From contig NC_083602.1 of assembly GCF_029168945.1 (NCBI RefSeq), positions 88,298,027 to 88,362,026 of the forward strand: 64,000 bases of DNA, in the 5' to 3' direction. Made by a program: the position numbers and the translations under genes. The DNA is from Cannabis sativa. Taxonomy: Eukaryota; Streptophyta; Magnoliopsida; Rosales; Cannabaceae. Positions 45,079 to 57,669 of the stretch are shown piece after piece (the first letter of the stretch is position 1; every line of letters begins with the position of its first letter). The notes beneath the pieces were generated by a model. The model worked only from the letters and a program-made list of their open reading frames with translations, was not told the DNA's origin and did not search any database.

Positions 45079-46450
45079 AAATTATATTAAAAAAATAAAA
45101 ATAAATTATACATGATTCAAAAATAATTATGAAAATAAAATTAAAATGAGTATTATAATTTATCAAAATAATATTAAAAAAATTAAAAAATATTAAAAAT
45201 GATTTTTTAAAATTATTTTAACTTTACTTTTTTGTAATATTGAGATGCACATATGTGTAGAGTGCAAATAAAACTCAAAAAAAAAAATATATATTCATTC
45301 AAATTTAATAATTGAAATCGTGATAATATAAAAAATTCTTTCCAAATTGCTATTTTTGTTTATAATAATTTACACAAATACAAATACAAGTATCAAAAAT
45401 CAAAATAACCAATTATAAATTATTTATATTAACTAAAAAATTAAATTAAATCAAACAACACTCTCTGCTACGGGTAAGAATGCGCGTGGTTCTGTTATTT
45501 CCGTTATTTCATTTGTCCTCCCTTTTTGCTATACAATTCTTTTTCGTTTAATTAAAGACTTTTTTTAGCTGCATTTTTCTTGCTTTTAATTTCTTTTTCT
45601 TCTTCTTCTTTTTTTTTTTTTTATTAACAACAAAAGACTTTTCTTTCTGCAATTTTCTTGTTTATTTTGATTCTCAGCCATTATTTCTTATTTTATTTAT
45701 TTATTTATTTTGTTGTCATGATCACCACCTTTACAAAAGAACCCTTCTTTATTGGCTAAGTTGTTCGTATATTAGCTTCTGGGGTCTAATTATATAAGAT
45801 TCCAAAAAAGTTGCTTCATACATGTGCTTATGTGTTTAATGTATCTTACATTATTATACTATAATTATTCCTTTCTTCATACCAAATAAAAATCTCTCCT
45901 TTTCATTTTTATTTTTATGTATATTCCATAAATTGGTCACAGGGGTCTGAATAGGTGTATTTTATTAAATCCTCTGTTTTCTCTAGAACCTGGGGCCTGA
46001 ATATATGGCTTTTTCTTTGGTGTTTAATGGAGGAGAATAAAGGGTCTCCTCCTTTCAAACCCAGGTAATTTTTTTTAAAAAAAAAATAATTGAATTTTCT
46101 TTAATATTTTATCCAAAATCATCTCAATTGTTAAAAAAAAAAAAAGAATACTGATGTTGTGCTGGGAAAAGTGAGACCTTAAACATCTATGATTTTGTTA
46201 CATCGGAGAATGCAATTCAATATTTGACAACCCTTTATTAGTAAAGCTTATATCTTTAGCTTTTTTTTCTTTGAGTTTCATTATAATTCAAAGGATTGTT
46301 TTTGTTTTGAAGAAATGATGATTGTTTTGGATAAAAGATGCAAACTTTGATCTGGGTTTTCGTTGGAATTAAGAGAAAAGAATTTCTGAAGAAGTGGGTT
46401 GTAGATTGAAAAAAAAAAAAAATCTGAGAAAGGAAAGAGATTGTTCATCA
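45079..46450. other. Upstream region of the ITN1-like gene
   Basis: AT-rich to about 45470, then increasingly T/CT-rich (CTTCTTCTTCTTT near 45600) with normal promoter-like composition. GAGAAAGGAAAGAGATTGTTC precedes the start codon. No discrete regulatory site can be supported. Confidence 0.4.
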
Positions 46451-49400
46451 ATGGCGGAAGAACCAGTTGGGGAGCAGCAACAGTCTCAGCCTCAGACAGT
46501 TCAACCAAGTTTGCCCAGAAAGAAAATGACCAAGCAATTGACCGGAAAACGTGATGACAGTCCGTTGCATTCGGCTGCGAGAGCTGGAAACATTGTTGCC
46601 GCCAGAGAAATCCTCACCGGCACCGGAGGAGGAACAGAATTGAAGCAGCTTCTGGCTAAGCAAAACCATTCCGGCGAAACCGCCTTATATGTTGCGGCTG
46701 AGTATGGATATGTTGATTTGGTGAGAGAAATGATTCAGTACTATGATCTTTCTGATGCTGGAATCAAAGCCAGGAATGGTTTTGATGCTTTCCACATTGC
46801 TGCCAAGCAAGGAGATTTAGGTACCTTATTACTCCCTCCTTTGTTTTAACCCGAACTTTTAAGGCTGTTAAAAATTTCTATAACTATTGAGATTGTTAGA
46901 TTTAAGTACCTGACATGAATTGAAGTTGAACGATAATTCTTGAATCCAATAATCTCAATAAGTTCGGGAAAAAGAATCCCTTTTCTTTTTAGGCCATGTT
47001 TGTTAATTTTGCTCTATTTGCTTTTAGATGTTTTGACAGTACTAATGGAGGCATATCCAGAACTAGCAATGACTGTTGATATATCCAACACAACGGCTCT
47101 TCACACAGCTGCAACACAAGGTCATACAGAGATAGTGAATCTGTTGTTAGAAACCGGAAGCAGCCTCGCCACCATTGCCAGAAGTAATGGTAAAACCGCC
47201 CTTCATTCTGCTGCGCGAAATGGGCATTTGGATGTTGTTAAAGAGCTTCTTAGAGCTGAGCCTGGTTTGGCTACTCGTACAGATAAAAAGGGACAAACAG
47301 CTCTTCATATGGCTGTGAAAGGTCAGAAGCTTGAGGTTGTGGAAGAACTTGTAAAAGCAGATCCTTTGTCTGTTAACATAGTGGATAACAAGGGTAACAC
47401 TGCTTTGCATATAGCTACTCGAAAGGGTAGAATTCAGGTAATATATATTTTCTTGATTTTGTTTTGATTCATTAAGTTTGATACTTAGTAGAATGACCTT
47501 ATTTATTGTTAATTATTATCTTAAACCGTTTTTAGTGTTAAAAGTTCCAATTGCCTTAGTTTCTTTCCCAAGTACATAATTTTCTGTTTGGATTTAAGTT
47601 GATTTCTTTCTAGTTTGAGAAGTCAACTCTCTGATGTGGGCTAAGTAGAAAGATAGTACTCTTTTAACTCTCATTTATTATAGTCAAACTTTGAGAGCCT
47701 TGGGTGCAGAAAAAGATTGTTTATAAAATGAGTTGGTACTCAAAAAGCATTTAAGTCCTGAATCATATGATTCATATCTTATCAATTTAGCTATTGCAGT
47801 TTTGACTTGTGAAAAAACATAAGTATATGTGGAAGTGAATGTGCATTAAAATAGTTTGACCTTCTTATAGTGGGAGATAGAAGATAAGGCATATAATAAT
47901 TTGATTTGAAATGCTTAGTTTAATTCTCACATTGGTCATTTTTTTTCTTATATTTTTATTGTTATTATTATTTTAGCTTTACATTTATTGACCAAGACTT
48001 TTCAATTCAATACGATTTTGGTTCATGCTTCTGGCTTTAGTGAGGTCATAATCTTAATTATTTGAAGTAGTATTTGTCTTATAGAGGCAAGTTGTAATTT
48101 CATTTATTTGTCTAAAATCTTAAAATATATGTCAATATGGTAAATTCTGTATGACCTTGTTGGTTTTGTTGTGTATTATATTTTCACGTTCACACATCTC
48201 AATCAATTAGCCAAATAAGTTATAAGATAAGGTTCTGTGTAGAGAAAATTAAACACTAGATGGGTATGCATAATATTAGAATGGAATTTTCTCTAGGGAC
48301 CACTAATATGTGTTGCTTATTTCAAAAATGGGGAAACTGAACATAGTGTTTTCTACCAATTAAGTAACACCTGTTTATAAAGAGAGTGAGATTTCATGAA
48401 CCAGTTCATAGATAAAGACACTATATTCTTGAACAAATGCATGCTGTGCAAGTCTTGTGTTTGGCCTTAAGATTTGTCTATTTTATAAGTGGGAATATAC
48501 TCATTTAGTACTTTATTTTGAATATTACTCATTCGGTACCTTATGTTTTAATTTCATCAATAAAATTTTGTTTATTTAATCAAACTCGCATAAATGAAAA
48601 TGGTTTACACTTAACCGTAGTGAAATGTAAGATTTTGAAATATCAGCTAGATACCAAATGAGTATTATTAAAAATACAAGGTACTAAATAAGTACAGATA
48701 TATAATAATACATTTTAAATTACTTAAGGATGAATTTTTTGACAAAGTCATTGCCTATATTTTTATGCAGATAGTTAGGATGCTACTCGGGCACAACGAT
48801 ACCGACAAGAAAGCAGTAAATAAGACGGGCGAAACAGCCATTGACACGGCGGAGAAGACAGGGAACAACGACGTCAAGCTAATTCTACAAGAGCACGGCG
48901 TGCAGAGTGCGAAAAACATGAAGCCTCAGGGAACAAGCACAGCCAGAGAGCTAAAACAAACAGTGAGTGACATCAAACATGAAGTACATGACCAATTAGA
49001 GCATACACGGCAGACAAGAAGGCGAGTTCAAGGCATAGCCAAAAGACTCAATAAGATGCACGCCGAGGGACTCAACAACGCTATTAACTCGACAACTGTG
49101 GTGGCAGTCCTCATTGCAACCGTCGCCTTTGCAGCCATCTTCACTGTCCCTGGCCAATATGTGGATGACCCGAAAAACATTCCTCTTGGATTCACTCTTG
49201 GGGAGGCCAACATTGCCTCAAAAGCTCCATTCTTGATCTTCTTTGTGTTCGATTCGATTGCCCTTTTTATTTCACTGGCTGTAGTTGTGGTACAAACCTC
49301 TGTTGTGGTGATTGAGAGCAAGGCCAAGAAACAGATGATGGCTGTGATCAACAAGCTGATGTGGTTGGCTTGTGTGCTTGTTTCGGTTGCTTTTTTGGCC

Positions 49401-49649
49401 TTGTCTTTCGTAGTTGTGGGGAAAAATCAGAAGTGGTTGGCCATTGGAGTGACCATAATAGGGACAACTATAATGGCTACTACACTTGGTACCATGTGTT
49501 ATTGGGTTATAAGGCATCGAATTGAGGACTCTAATATGAGAAGTATTAGAAGATCATCAATGGGAAGCAGGTCAAGGTCATGTTCATTGTCTGTAATGTC
49601 TGATTCTGAGATTTTGAACAGTGAATATAAGAAAATGTATGCCATTTGA
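46451..49649 (+). CDS. ITN1: Ankyrin-repeat membrane protein, ITN1-like
   Basis: Three exons, 46451-46820, 47028-47437 and 48771-49649, phases closing to 1659 nt, 552 aa; introns 207 and 1333 bp, both GT-AG. Members of this plant family are plasma-membrane or endomembrane proteins; Arabidopsis ITN1 affects salt tolerance and ROS signalling. Residues about 35-290 are ankyrin repeats, seen as SPLHSAARAGN, TALYVAAEYGY, TALHTAATQGHTEIV, TALHSAARNGHLDVV, TALHMAVKGQKLEVV and TALHIATRKGRIQ. A charged linker with ELKQTVSDIKHEVHDQLEHT (about 320-340) precedes the C-terminal PGG domain: four hydrophobic segments at about 367-387, 413-440, 457-476 and 483-506, with TVPGQY after the first. The tail is Ser/Arg-rich (RRSSMGSRSRSCS). 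The ATG follows a purine-rich leader and matches the family N-terminus. AATAAATAAATAAA at 49920 may serve polyadenylation. The symbol is by homology; paralogues exist. Confidence 0.93.
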
Positions 49650-49949
49650 TCACCATGAGAGCCCCTCTATTTTTTTTTTTTGGTTCGTACCAGTTTTCTG
49701 CTATGTTTAAAGGGTAGGGGATTTGAGTAACAGATGAGATAACACGTTGAGTTAAGCCTCATATCACATAAATACATATTTAAGTACACAAATGTGAGGT
49801 TTTGAGTATGATGAGCAATTGGAAAACATTTATCAAATAGAAGAAAGTGTAATCAAGTGGAGCTTTCTAGGTGTTGTGCATTCATTTGTAAAAATGGTAT
49901 AGTTACTTTGACTTAAGGGAAATAAATAAATAAACAACGATTTCTAGTG

Positions 49950-50345
49950 ATGTATTATCTATTATAGGTAAAAGGTTTCAAACAACGCACTAACAGTTTC
50001 AACTAACATACCCGTCATCTTGTTCCTCAACCACACTAACCAATTTGTATATTCCAACAACCAAGCATCAAAGCTCAGCCATCCAAATATTAGACGAACC
50101 GACCTATTTGATAAAGGATAGTCAAAGAAGAGGTCAAATAGTACAAACATGAGAAATCAATTTTCAGATTACACCTAATAAAATTGTTAGGAGATAGGAA
50201 TGAGTCGCTTGTCACAAAATAAATCTATATTTTGGCAAGCTAAGGCAACACTATACTGCCTTCATAAAATTCACCTTCTCTTCTCTAAGGGTACTATTAT
50301 ACAACTTCGTAACCTTTGAACTTCGTCATATATCCAGCAGCTAAA
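49950..50345 (-). pseudogene. LINE remnant, zinc-binding (zf-RVT) region
   Basis: Minus-strand frame at 50150-49962 reads FDLFFDYPLSNRSVRLIFGW, like the H-L-F-F-x-C-P zf-RVT zone downstream of plant LINE reverse transcriptases, and upstream of it MKDVLAAGYMTKFKGYEV continues from the piece beyond the Copia insertion (56561 onward). Stops interrupt the stretch. It is the 3'-side half of a LINE copy split by the Copia element at 50351. Confidence 0.6.
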
Positions 50346-50350
50346 ACATC

Positions 50351-51252
50351 TGTTAAAAAAAATAATCCTCCACTTAAACTGATATTCAGACCAGATACAA
50401 TCAGATACAAAAGGACAGAAAAGGAAATCCCTAAGTTGGCCTTCGGCCTCTAATTCCCTAACTGAAATTAGTTAGAATGGATTAGGAAAATCCATACCTA
50501 ACTAATATCAGTAACTAACAATATTAAACACATGCTGAAATTAAAATAAAACCCTAGATCTATAAATATACCTCAAGCAAAATAACCAGATTAAGTTGGT
50601 TGAGTGTGTTCTTCAAGATCCAGAATTTTGAAGCTTGAAGAACCAGAGATTGAAGCTCGTACATGCAAGGAAAACAACTGAGGGTTAGATCAAGAGAGAG
50701 AGAGGGATTAAACACTGAATAAACACATAAACACTTGTATTAAACATAAGATTACCAGTCAAAATTACCTGTGACTTGGAATCTTCATTGTTGTATGTCT
50801 GAAACGTTTTGATAGTGGAATCGAGCTCTCAAATTTGAGGAGCAGCTCAAACGGAGACGTAGCCAACTCGTTGGTGAACTTCGGGAAAAATCTGGTGTTT
50901 TCTATCCCTAAATTAATTCTGTTTGTGTGTGTGGGTGTTTACAGATCAGATCATTGTAGATCTGATCTGAGCAAAGGTGTTCGGGGCTTGATTTTTCCGG
51001 GAAGATTGAAACCTAGCTTCGAGTTTCTCGGAGAAACTCTCTGCTAGGTTTCGAAGAAGACAAAGAAAGAGAGAAGTGGCCGAGAAGATTCTCGAGCCTT
51101 GGGTTTTGTTCAAATACAAAACGCAAGCGTTTAATCCGTTCGTACTTTGAAAAGTCTTTGAACGGGAAAGGTCTAAATTGACCTTAATATTGATTTGGTT
51201 TGTTTGTTGGTGCAGGGCGAAGATAGTAAAATTCTATCTTAAAATTCCTACA
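50351..51252 (+). repeat. 5' LTR of the plus-strand Copia
   Basis: 902 bp. Virtually identical to the 3' LTR for the first ~570 bp apart from a small patch at 50607-50635, but clearly different at about 50930-51150. Confidence 0.95.
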
Positions 51253-51468
51253 ATGGTATCGCTTTGCTTGAACAGTAAAGATCAACATTCAAACATATCG
51301 AAGGAGAAGAACTCAAGCAAGAAATCAAGAAACACAAACAAGAAATTCAAGAACTCAACAAAACCAATCAAATCTTTAACAAAGGATTTCGGACATTTTC
51401 TAATAACCATTATAATCGAATTGTCTATTATTATCTATTTTAATTGATTTTACTTAACTTCATTAATT

Positions 51469-54400
51469 ATGAGCAATTTAAAGGTTGACATTGACAAATT
51501 TGATGGTTCTGGTGATTATAGGATTTGGAGGAGAAAGATTAAGTCACTCTCGTTCACCGTAAATTATCGAGAGTACTTAATGACCCTATAGAATGGCCAG
51601 AAGGGACTACCAAGATTCAACAAGAAGAATACTTGGAAACTGCTACTGGTATCATGATATTTAACTTATCAGATGCCATTATCAGACTAATTGACAAGGA
51701 AGAAACCCCTGCCCAGATTTGGAAGAAACTGGAAGAACAGCTTTCAACGTAAATCCTAACCAACAAGATTTTCTTGAAGGAAAGGATTTTGGGTTTAAAA
51801 TGAGTTCATCCAAATCTCGATCAAAATTTGGATGAATTCTTAAGGATGCATATTGAACTTGCAAATTCCGGGGAAAATGAGGCACTAAGTGATGAAAACT
51901 GTGCCATTATTATTCTAAATTCATTACCCGAATCCTACAGAGAAGTCAAGATCGCTATTAAGTATGGAAGGACATCTATAACCCTAGAGGAGGTGATCTC
52001 TGCACTCAAATCTAAAGACTTAGAAATGAGGACAGAGAAAGGTGGACATTCTAATGGTGAAGTCAACCTAGGCAGTGGGGCAGACTGTGTCCAAGAAAAC
52101 CTTGGAATAACAGAGGTAGAAGTCAAGGCAGAGGTTCAAACAAACAGGGAGGTTTTCAAAGAGGCAGATCAAGTTCTAACCCTAGAAACTCTGATGAAAC
52201 TAATGGCTGTTACAACTGTGGTAAACCTGGGCATTTCAAAAGAGACTGTTATTTCTTGAAAAGAAATAACAAACAAAAACCACATGGACAGGGAGACTCT
52301 AAATACTCAAACTCTAAACCTAAATCTGATATGCATGATGCTAATATTACTATCGGATATGAAAGTGGTGAAGTGTAAGTTGGACCATCCATCAAAGATG
52401 AATGGATCCTTGACTACGGTTGCACTTGCCACATGACTAATAATAAAGCTTTTATGTTTGATTTCGGTGAAAACAAATGGAGGCAGCAGTTATACTGGAA
52501 ATAACCAGACCTGTGATATACAAGGCTGTGGATCTATAAGCTTTAAAATGCATGATGGAATGGTCAGAACTCTAAGTGAAATTAGATATGTTCCTAACCT
52601 AGCTAGGAATCTAATTTCACTAAGTGTTCTAGATGACCAAGGCATAGTTAGCAAGATTGAATCTGGCCAAATGAAAATAAGCAAAGGAGCCCTAACTATC
52701 ATGAAAGGACACAAAGATGGAGGCTTATACTACTTAAAAGGACAACCAGTTGTACCTTGTAATTATACTGCTCACAGCAACAATGATGACTCAAATGCAA
52801 TGCTATGGCACAAGAGGCTAGGACACATAAGTGAGAAAGGACTGCAACTAATGAGTGAACAGAACTTACTAGGTAAAGACAAGGTATGCAAACTTGATTT
52901 TTGTGAGTGTTGTGTACTTGGAAAACATCATAGACTCGAAATTTTCCACCGGCACACACAACACTAAGAAAATACTGTAGTATGTTCACTCGACCGTGGG
53001 GACCAGAGAAAACAAGTACTCATGGTGGCTGTGTATATTTTTATCTATTGTTGATGATTTTTCTAGGAAAGTTTGGATTTTTCTGTTAAAACATAAAAAT
53101 GAGGCTTTTTTCTAAGTTTACACGATGGAAAACACTTGTGGAAAATTTAACAAATGAAAAATTAAAAACTCTAAGGACTCGACAATGGATTAGAATTTTG
53201 TAATGATGAATTTAACAATTACCGTAAAGAACATGGCATACAGACACAGGGTGCAGTTAGAATAACACCCTACGGAATGGAGTTGCAGTAGAGAATGAAC
53301 AGAATCCATTCTCAACAAAGTGAGATGCTTACTCAAGGTAACTGGACTATCACAAGGTTTCTGGGAGGAGTATGCCTTTAATGTACTGTGTACTTAATTA
53401 ACAGAGTCCATCCAGTGCAAATGGATTCAAAACTCCTGAGGAAAAATGGTCTGGTAAACCTCCTAACTTATCTAATCTCAGAGTGTTTGGTTGTGCAACA
53501 TATGCACACCAAAGTGTTGGGAAATTAGAACCTAGGGCTATGAAATGTGTTTTTCTGGGATATCCAGAAGGAGTTAAGGGATATAGACTTTGGGTTTGGG
53601 AACAAAAAGGGTTTAAATCTATTAATAAAGGTGGATGTAATATTTAAAGAAGATATATTTCCATGTTTGCCTATTTCTTCTAACCCTAGTGCAGTACAAA
53701 GATACTGAAAATGCAGGTAACACTGCAAATGAAGAAACTGGATCTATTCAGGTGGAACAAACAGTGAACACACCTGAACAGAACCAGGGAGATCAGGTTC
53801 AGGTGGAACCTGGGAACCAGGTTCAGGTGGAACCTGATGAAGACAACACTGACATTATTGATGAAGGCACTCAAGAAGACTTGGGGGATTATCAACTAGT
53901 CGTGACAAAGTGTATGGTACCAAGACCTAATCCTAAATATAGTTTTAATATTTGGGATGAAGACATTGCATATGCCTTTATGAGTGAACTGGAAATGGCC
54001 AATAATGAACCTCAATCATATGAAGAGGCCATTAAAGGACCAAATTCCAGGAAATGGAAAGGAGCAATGGATGAAGAGATGGAATCTCTTAAGAAGAACA
54101 GGACCTGGATTGTAGTGCCTAAACCTAAAGACAAGAGCATAGTGGACTGTAAATGGCTATTCAAGGAGAAAGAAGGCAGAACTAAGAATGAGCCTATAAG
54201 ATACAAGGCCAGATTAGTGGCCAAAGGGTTTACACAGAAGGAGGGTATAGATTTTAATGAAGTATTTGCACCAGTTGCAAAATACAAGACTATAAGGATA
54301 ATGCTAAGTCTAGCTACTCAATTCAACCTAGAAATTGACCAAATGGATGTTACTACTGCTTTCCTACATGGTGAACTAGAAGAGGAGATCTACATGAGAC

Positions 54401-55509
54401 AACCTAAAGGATACATTGAAAAGGGGAAGGAAAACTATGTATGCAAGTTAGTTAAGTCACTGTATGGTTTAAAACAGTCTCCTAGGCAATGGAATAAAAG
54501 GTTTGATGGATTTATGCTAAAGCCGGGGTTTTCTAGAGTTACTATGATCACCGTTTGTACTACAAAGGTATCGATATTAATAAAGTCATATATCTACTTC
54601 TGTATGTAGATGATATGCTTATAATCAGTAAAGAAAGGGCAAGAGTAAACACAATGAAGGGCCTACTCAATACTGAGTTTGAAATGAAAGACCTAGGGGA
54701 AGCTACTAAGATTTTGGGAATCTCTATTAAGAGAAACAGAGCAGAAGGGACACTTATTCTAAATTAGGAAGACTACATACACAAGATAATTGAGAAATTC
54801 TCAATGAAGGGATCTAAAATTGCTAGCCAACCTATAACTACACAAATACCACACTATCTAAGAAGCAATGCCCCGAGAGCAAAGCCGAGAAGGAGGAAAT
54901 GAGTAAAATTCCTATGCTAATGCTATTGGATTCGTTATGTACTTAATGGTAAGCACCGTACCCGACCTTGCTTATGCTATTAGTGTACTTAAGCAGATTC
55001 ATGACAAATCCCGGTAAGACACAACCGGCTTGCTATGAAATGGTTACTAAGGTACCTAATTGGGACAACTAAATTGGGACTCAAGTACGTAAAGCAACAA
55101 GGAAGACAATAGAATAATGCTTCAAAGGATGCGTACCTATGCCGGAGATAGAGACAGGAAATCTACATCACCTATATATTACTACTGTGGGGGAATTGTG
55201 TAAGTTGGAAAGTCCACTACAACCCGTTGTGGCATTATCCACAACCGAATCGAGTACATTGCAACTACAGAGGCCATTAAAGAAAGCATATGGGTTAAAG
55301 GAGTCCTAGAAGAGCTAAGATTACTAGACACAAAACCAGTAATTTACTCTGATAGCCAGAGTTGTGTACACCTATGCAGAAACCCTATGTTCCATGACAG
55401 AACCAAACACATAGAAATAAAGTACCACTTCATCAGAGATAAAGTGACACAGGGACACATAAACATTGACAAGGTGCCTACAGAAGAGAACCCCGTACAT
55501 GGGAACTAG
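51469..55509 (+). pseudogene. Copia gag-pol remnant
   Basis: Gag starts at ATG 51469 (MSNLKVDIDKFDGSGDY) and goes out of frame near 51570. A long gag piece is open at 51828-52259. The zinc knuckle CYNCGKPGHFKRDC (52208-52249) is intact but in another frame. The protease zone reads ILDYGCTCHMT near 52405-52440, where the catalytic D-S/T-G is DYG. Gag-pre-integrase is at about 52796-52940 (MLWHKRLGHISEKGL). The integrase at 52980-53500 is badly damaged. Reverse transcriptase is open at 53689-54609 (MDVTTAFLHGELEEEIYM; SLYGLKQSPRQW), breaks near 54530, and resumes with an intact LLLYVDDMLIIS box at about 54594. RNase H is at about 55220-55500 (IYSDSQSCVHLCRNP). Not functional as written. Confidence 0.9.
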
Positions 55510-55655
55510 TGATCATTTCCTATCTAAGTTTAAACATTGTTTAAACTTAATAGGGTTGGATCAAGGATAAAGTGATCCTTTGGATCACAGAGCTATGACC
55601 CTCAGAAATGACTCGACCACTATAATATCAACTCAGTGAAGGATTAGGTGGAAAT

Positions 55656-56555
55656 TGTTAAAAAAAATAATCCTCCACTTAAACTGATATTCAGACCAGA
55701 TACAATCAGATACAAAAGGACAGAAAAGGAAATCCCTAAGTTGGCCTTCGGCCTCTAATTCCCTAACTGAAATTAGTTAGAATGGATTAGGAAAATCCAT
55801 ACCTAACTAATATCAGTAACTAACAATATTAAACACATGCTGAAATTAAAATAAAACCCTAGATCTATAAATATACCTCAAGCAAAATAACCAGATTAAG
55901 TTGGTTGAGGGTGTTCTTCAAGATCCAGAATTCTCAAGCTCAAGAACCAGAGATTGAAGCTCGTACATGCAAGGAAAACAACTGAGGGTTAGATCAAGAG
56001 AGAGAGAGGGATTAAACACTGAATAAACACATAAACACTTGTATTAAACATAAGATTACCAGTCAAAATTACCTGTGACTTGGAATCTTCATTGTTGTAT
56101 GTCTGAAACGTTTTGATAGTGGAATCGAGCTCTCAAATTTGAGGAGCAGCTCAAACGGAGACGTAGCCAACTCGTTGGTGAACTTCGGGAAAAATCTGGT
56201 GTTTTCTATCCCTAAATTAATTCGTTTGTGTGTGTGGAAGCATGCATCGATCATTGTAGATCCGATCCGAGTAAGGTGTTTGGGGCTTGATTTTTCCGGG
56301 AAGATTGAAACCTAGCTTCGAGTTTCTCGTAGAGAAACTCGCTGTGGTTTCGAAGAGAAGACAAGAAAGAGAGAAAGTGGCTGAGAAGATTCTCGAGCCT
56401 TGGGTTTTGTTCAAATACAAAACGCAGTCGTTTTGACTGTTCAGACTTTGAAAAGTCTTTGAACAGGGAAAGGTCTAAATTGACCTTAATATTGATTTGG
56501 TTTGTTTGTTGGTGTAGGGGGCAAGATAGTAAAATTCTATCTTAAAATTCCTACA
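55656..56555 (+). repeat. 3' LTR of the plus-strand Copia
   Basis: Direct repeat of 50351-51252, bounded on the right by the ACATC target duplication. Confidence 0.95.
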
Positions 56556-56560
56556 ACATC

Positions 56561-57300
56561 TTTCATGTTTAAAATCTTCTAGATATTGCAAAGTTTGTGC
56601 AAATTTTGTCTTTTAAATACAAGTTATGAACCCATTACACCCAAAGGAAATCTTATTTTTTTTGAAATAGCCCAAATGAATTTTGCCAAAATGGTTCTAT
56701 TCTACTTGGAGTTGAGCTATCTCTGAAGCTGATTTCACCATTATTCACTTTTGAAAGGCAAATTTTTTCTCAAAAGCAAGATGCAGCTTGCTAAGAGTTT
56801 CATTGTGACCCCATAAAAACCATTCACAAAGCTTTTCTACTTACTTCGTAACACTTTGAGGTAAGATGAAAATACCCATTCAATAATTCCTCAAACCAAG
56901 AACGAATGAATGAGTTGAATCCGACTAACAAACGACAAATGTTTGCTTGCCCAAGTATGAAACCACATTTTGTTCTTTGTAATGATTACTTCACAATTCT
57001 CAGCTTTTTATTTTGTTAGTCTCATAGAAATACTAAAAGTACTTAAGAGGGAATTTACCATCCCATAATCAATCTCCTTAAAGCAAATCAACTTTCTCAA
57101 CAACTACAATACCTTCAAAACAAATGTTTGATTTGCTTATATTAACTTTAAGGCCTGAAATCAAGCAGAAATTATTGAAAGTTTTATTCAGAATTGTTAC
57201 ATAAAGTGTCTTCACAAAAGATGATTAAATCATTCACAAAACAGAGATTTACGAGCTTCATAATAAAAAATCCTTGTTGCGGGTAGCCTCTCTAAGGTAA
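56561..57300 (-). pseudogene. LINE reverse transcriptase remnant, upstream half
   Basis: Minus-strand translation, with many frame changes and stops, gives KLVNLCFVNDLIIFCEDTL (about 57262-57206; the family box is F-A-D-D, here FVND), then GLKVNISKSNICF-like sequence near 57150, a stretch like LASWEKICLSKVNNGEISF near 56780, and WVHNLYLKDKICTNF near 56600. This is the order of a plant LINE reverse transcriptase followed by its connection region. Joining across the Copia insertion, with one ACATC removed, the frame continues into MKDVLAAGYMTK at 50345. The 5' part of the LINE is missing. Confidence 0.65.
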
Positions 57301-57669
57301 TTCTCTTGTCGAAGCTTTTTTTTTTCTTTTAAAACCTCTTTCATTCTACCATTGTCATCCCTGCCAAAGTTTTGTTAAAAAATTAATGTAAATTTATTTT
57401 TAGTCATAAAAAAAAAGATTAAAAAATTATAAACAATTATAGTCTATAGAGGAGAGTGTAATAATGATTATGTAGTTAAATGATTTTATTTTCGAACGCA
57501 TAAGTTGGTTACTTGTGTAGTTAAATGATTTTATTTCGAACACATTACAATAGAAATGGGATGATTCCATTTCCATTTGAAAAACAGAAAGTGGCATTGG
57601 AAAAAATATAGAAGAGGAGAGAAAATACGATACAGACGACGAACAATATTCGTGTGATCCAATCCGAAG
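57301..57669 (+). promoter_or_regulatory. UFL1 promoter region with a 26-bp direct repeat
   Basis: TGTAGTTAAATGATTTTATT followed by TTCGAAC occurs at 57471-57497 and, one base shorter, at 57516-57541, a 45-bp-period duplication 130-200 bp before the UFL1 start codon. The purine-rich leader GAAGAGGAGAGAAAATACG follows. No TATA box stands out. Confidence 0.45.

Larger units (their letters stand above)
50351..56555 (+). mobile_element. Copia LTR retrotransposon, full-length but defective
   Basis: A 6.2-kb element with LTRs of 902 bp (50351-51252) and 900 bp (55656-56555), both TGTTAAAA...CCTACA, and target duplication ACATC at 50346-50350 and 56556-56560. The primer-binding site TGGTATCGCTTTG begins at 51254, a weak match to initiator tRNA-Met. 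The purine-rich GGATTAGGTGGAAAT precedes the 3' LTR. Domain order gag, protease, integrase, reverse transcriptase, RNase H marks Copia. It was inserted in a LINE (49950-57300). Confidence 0.95.
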
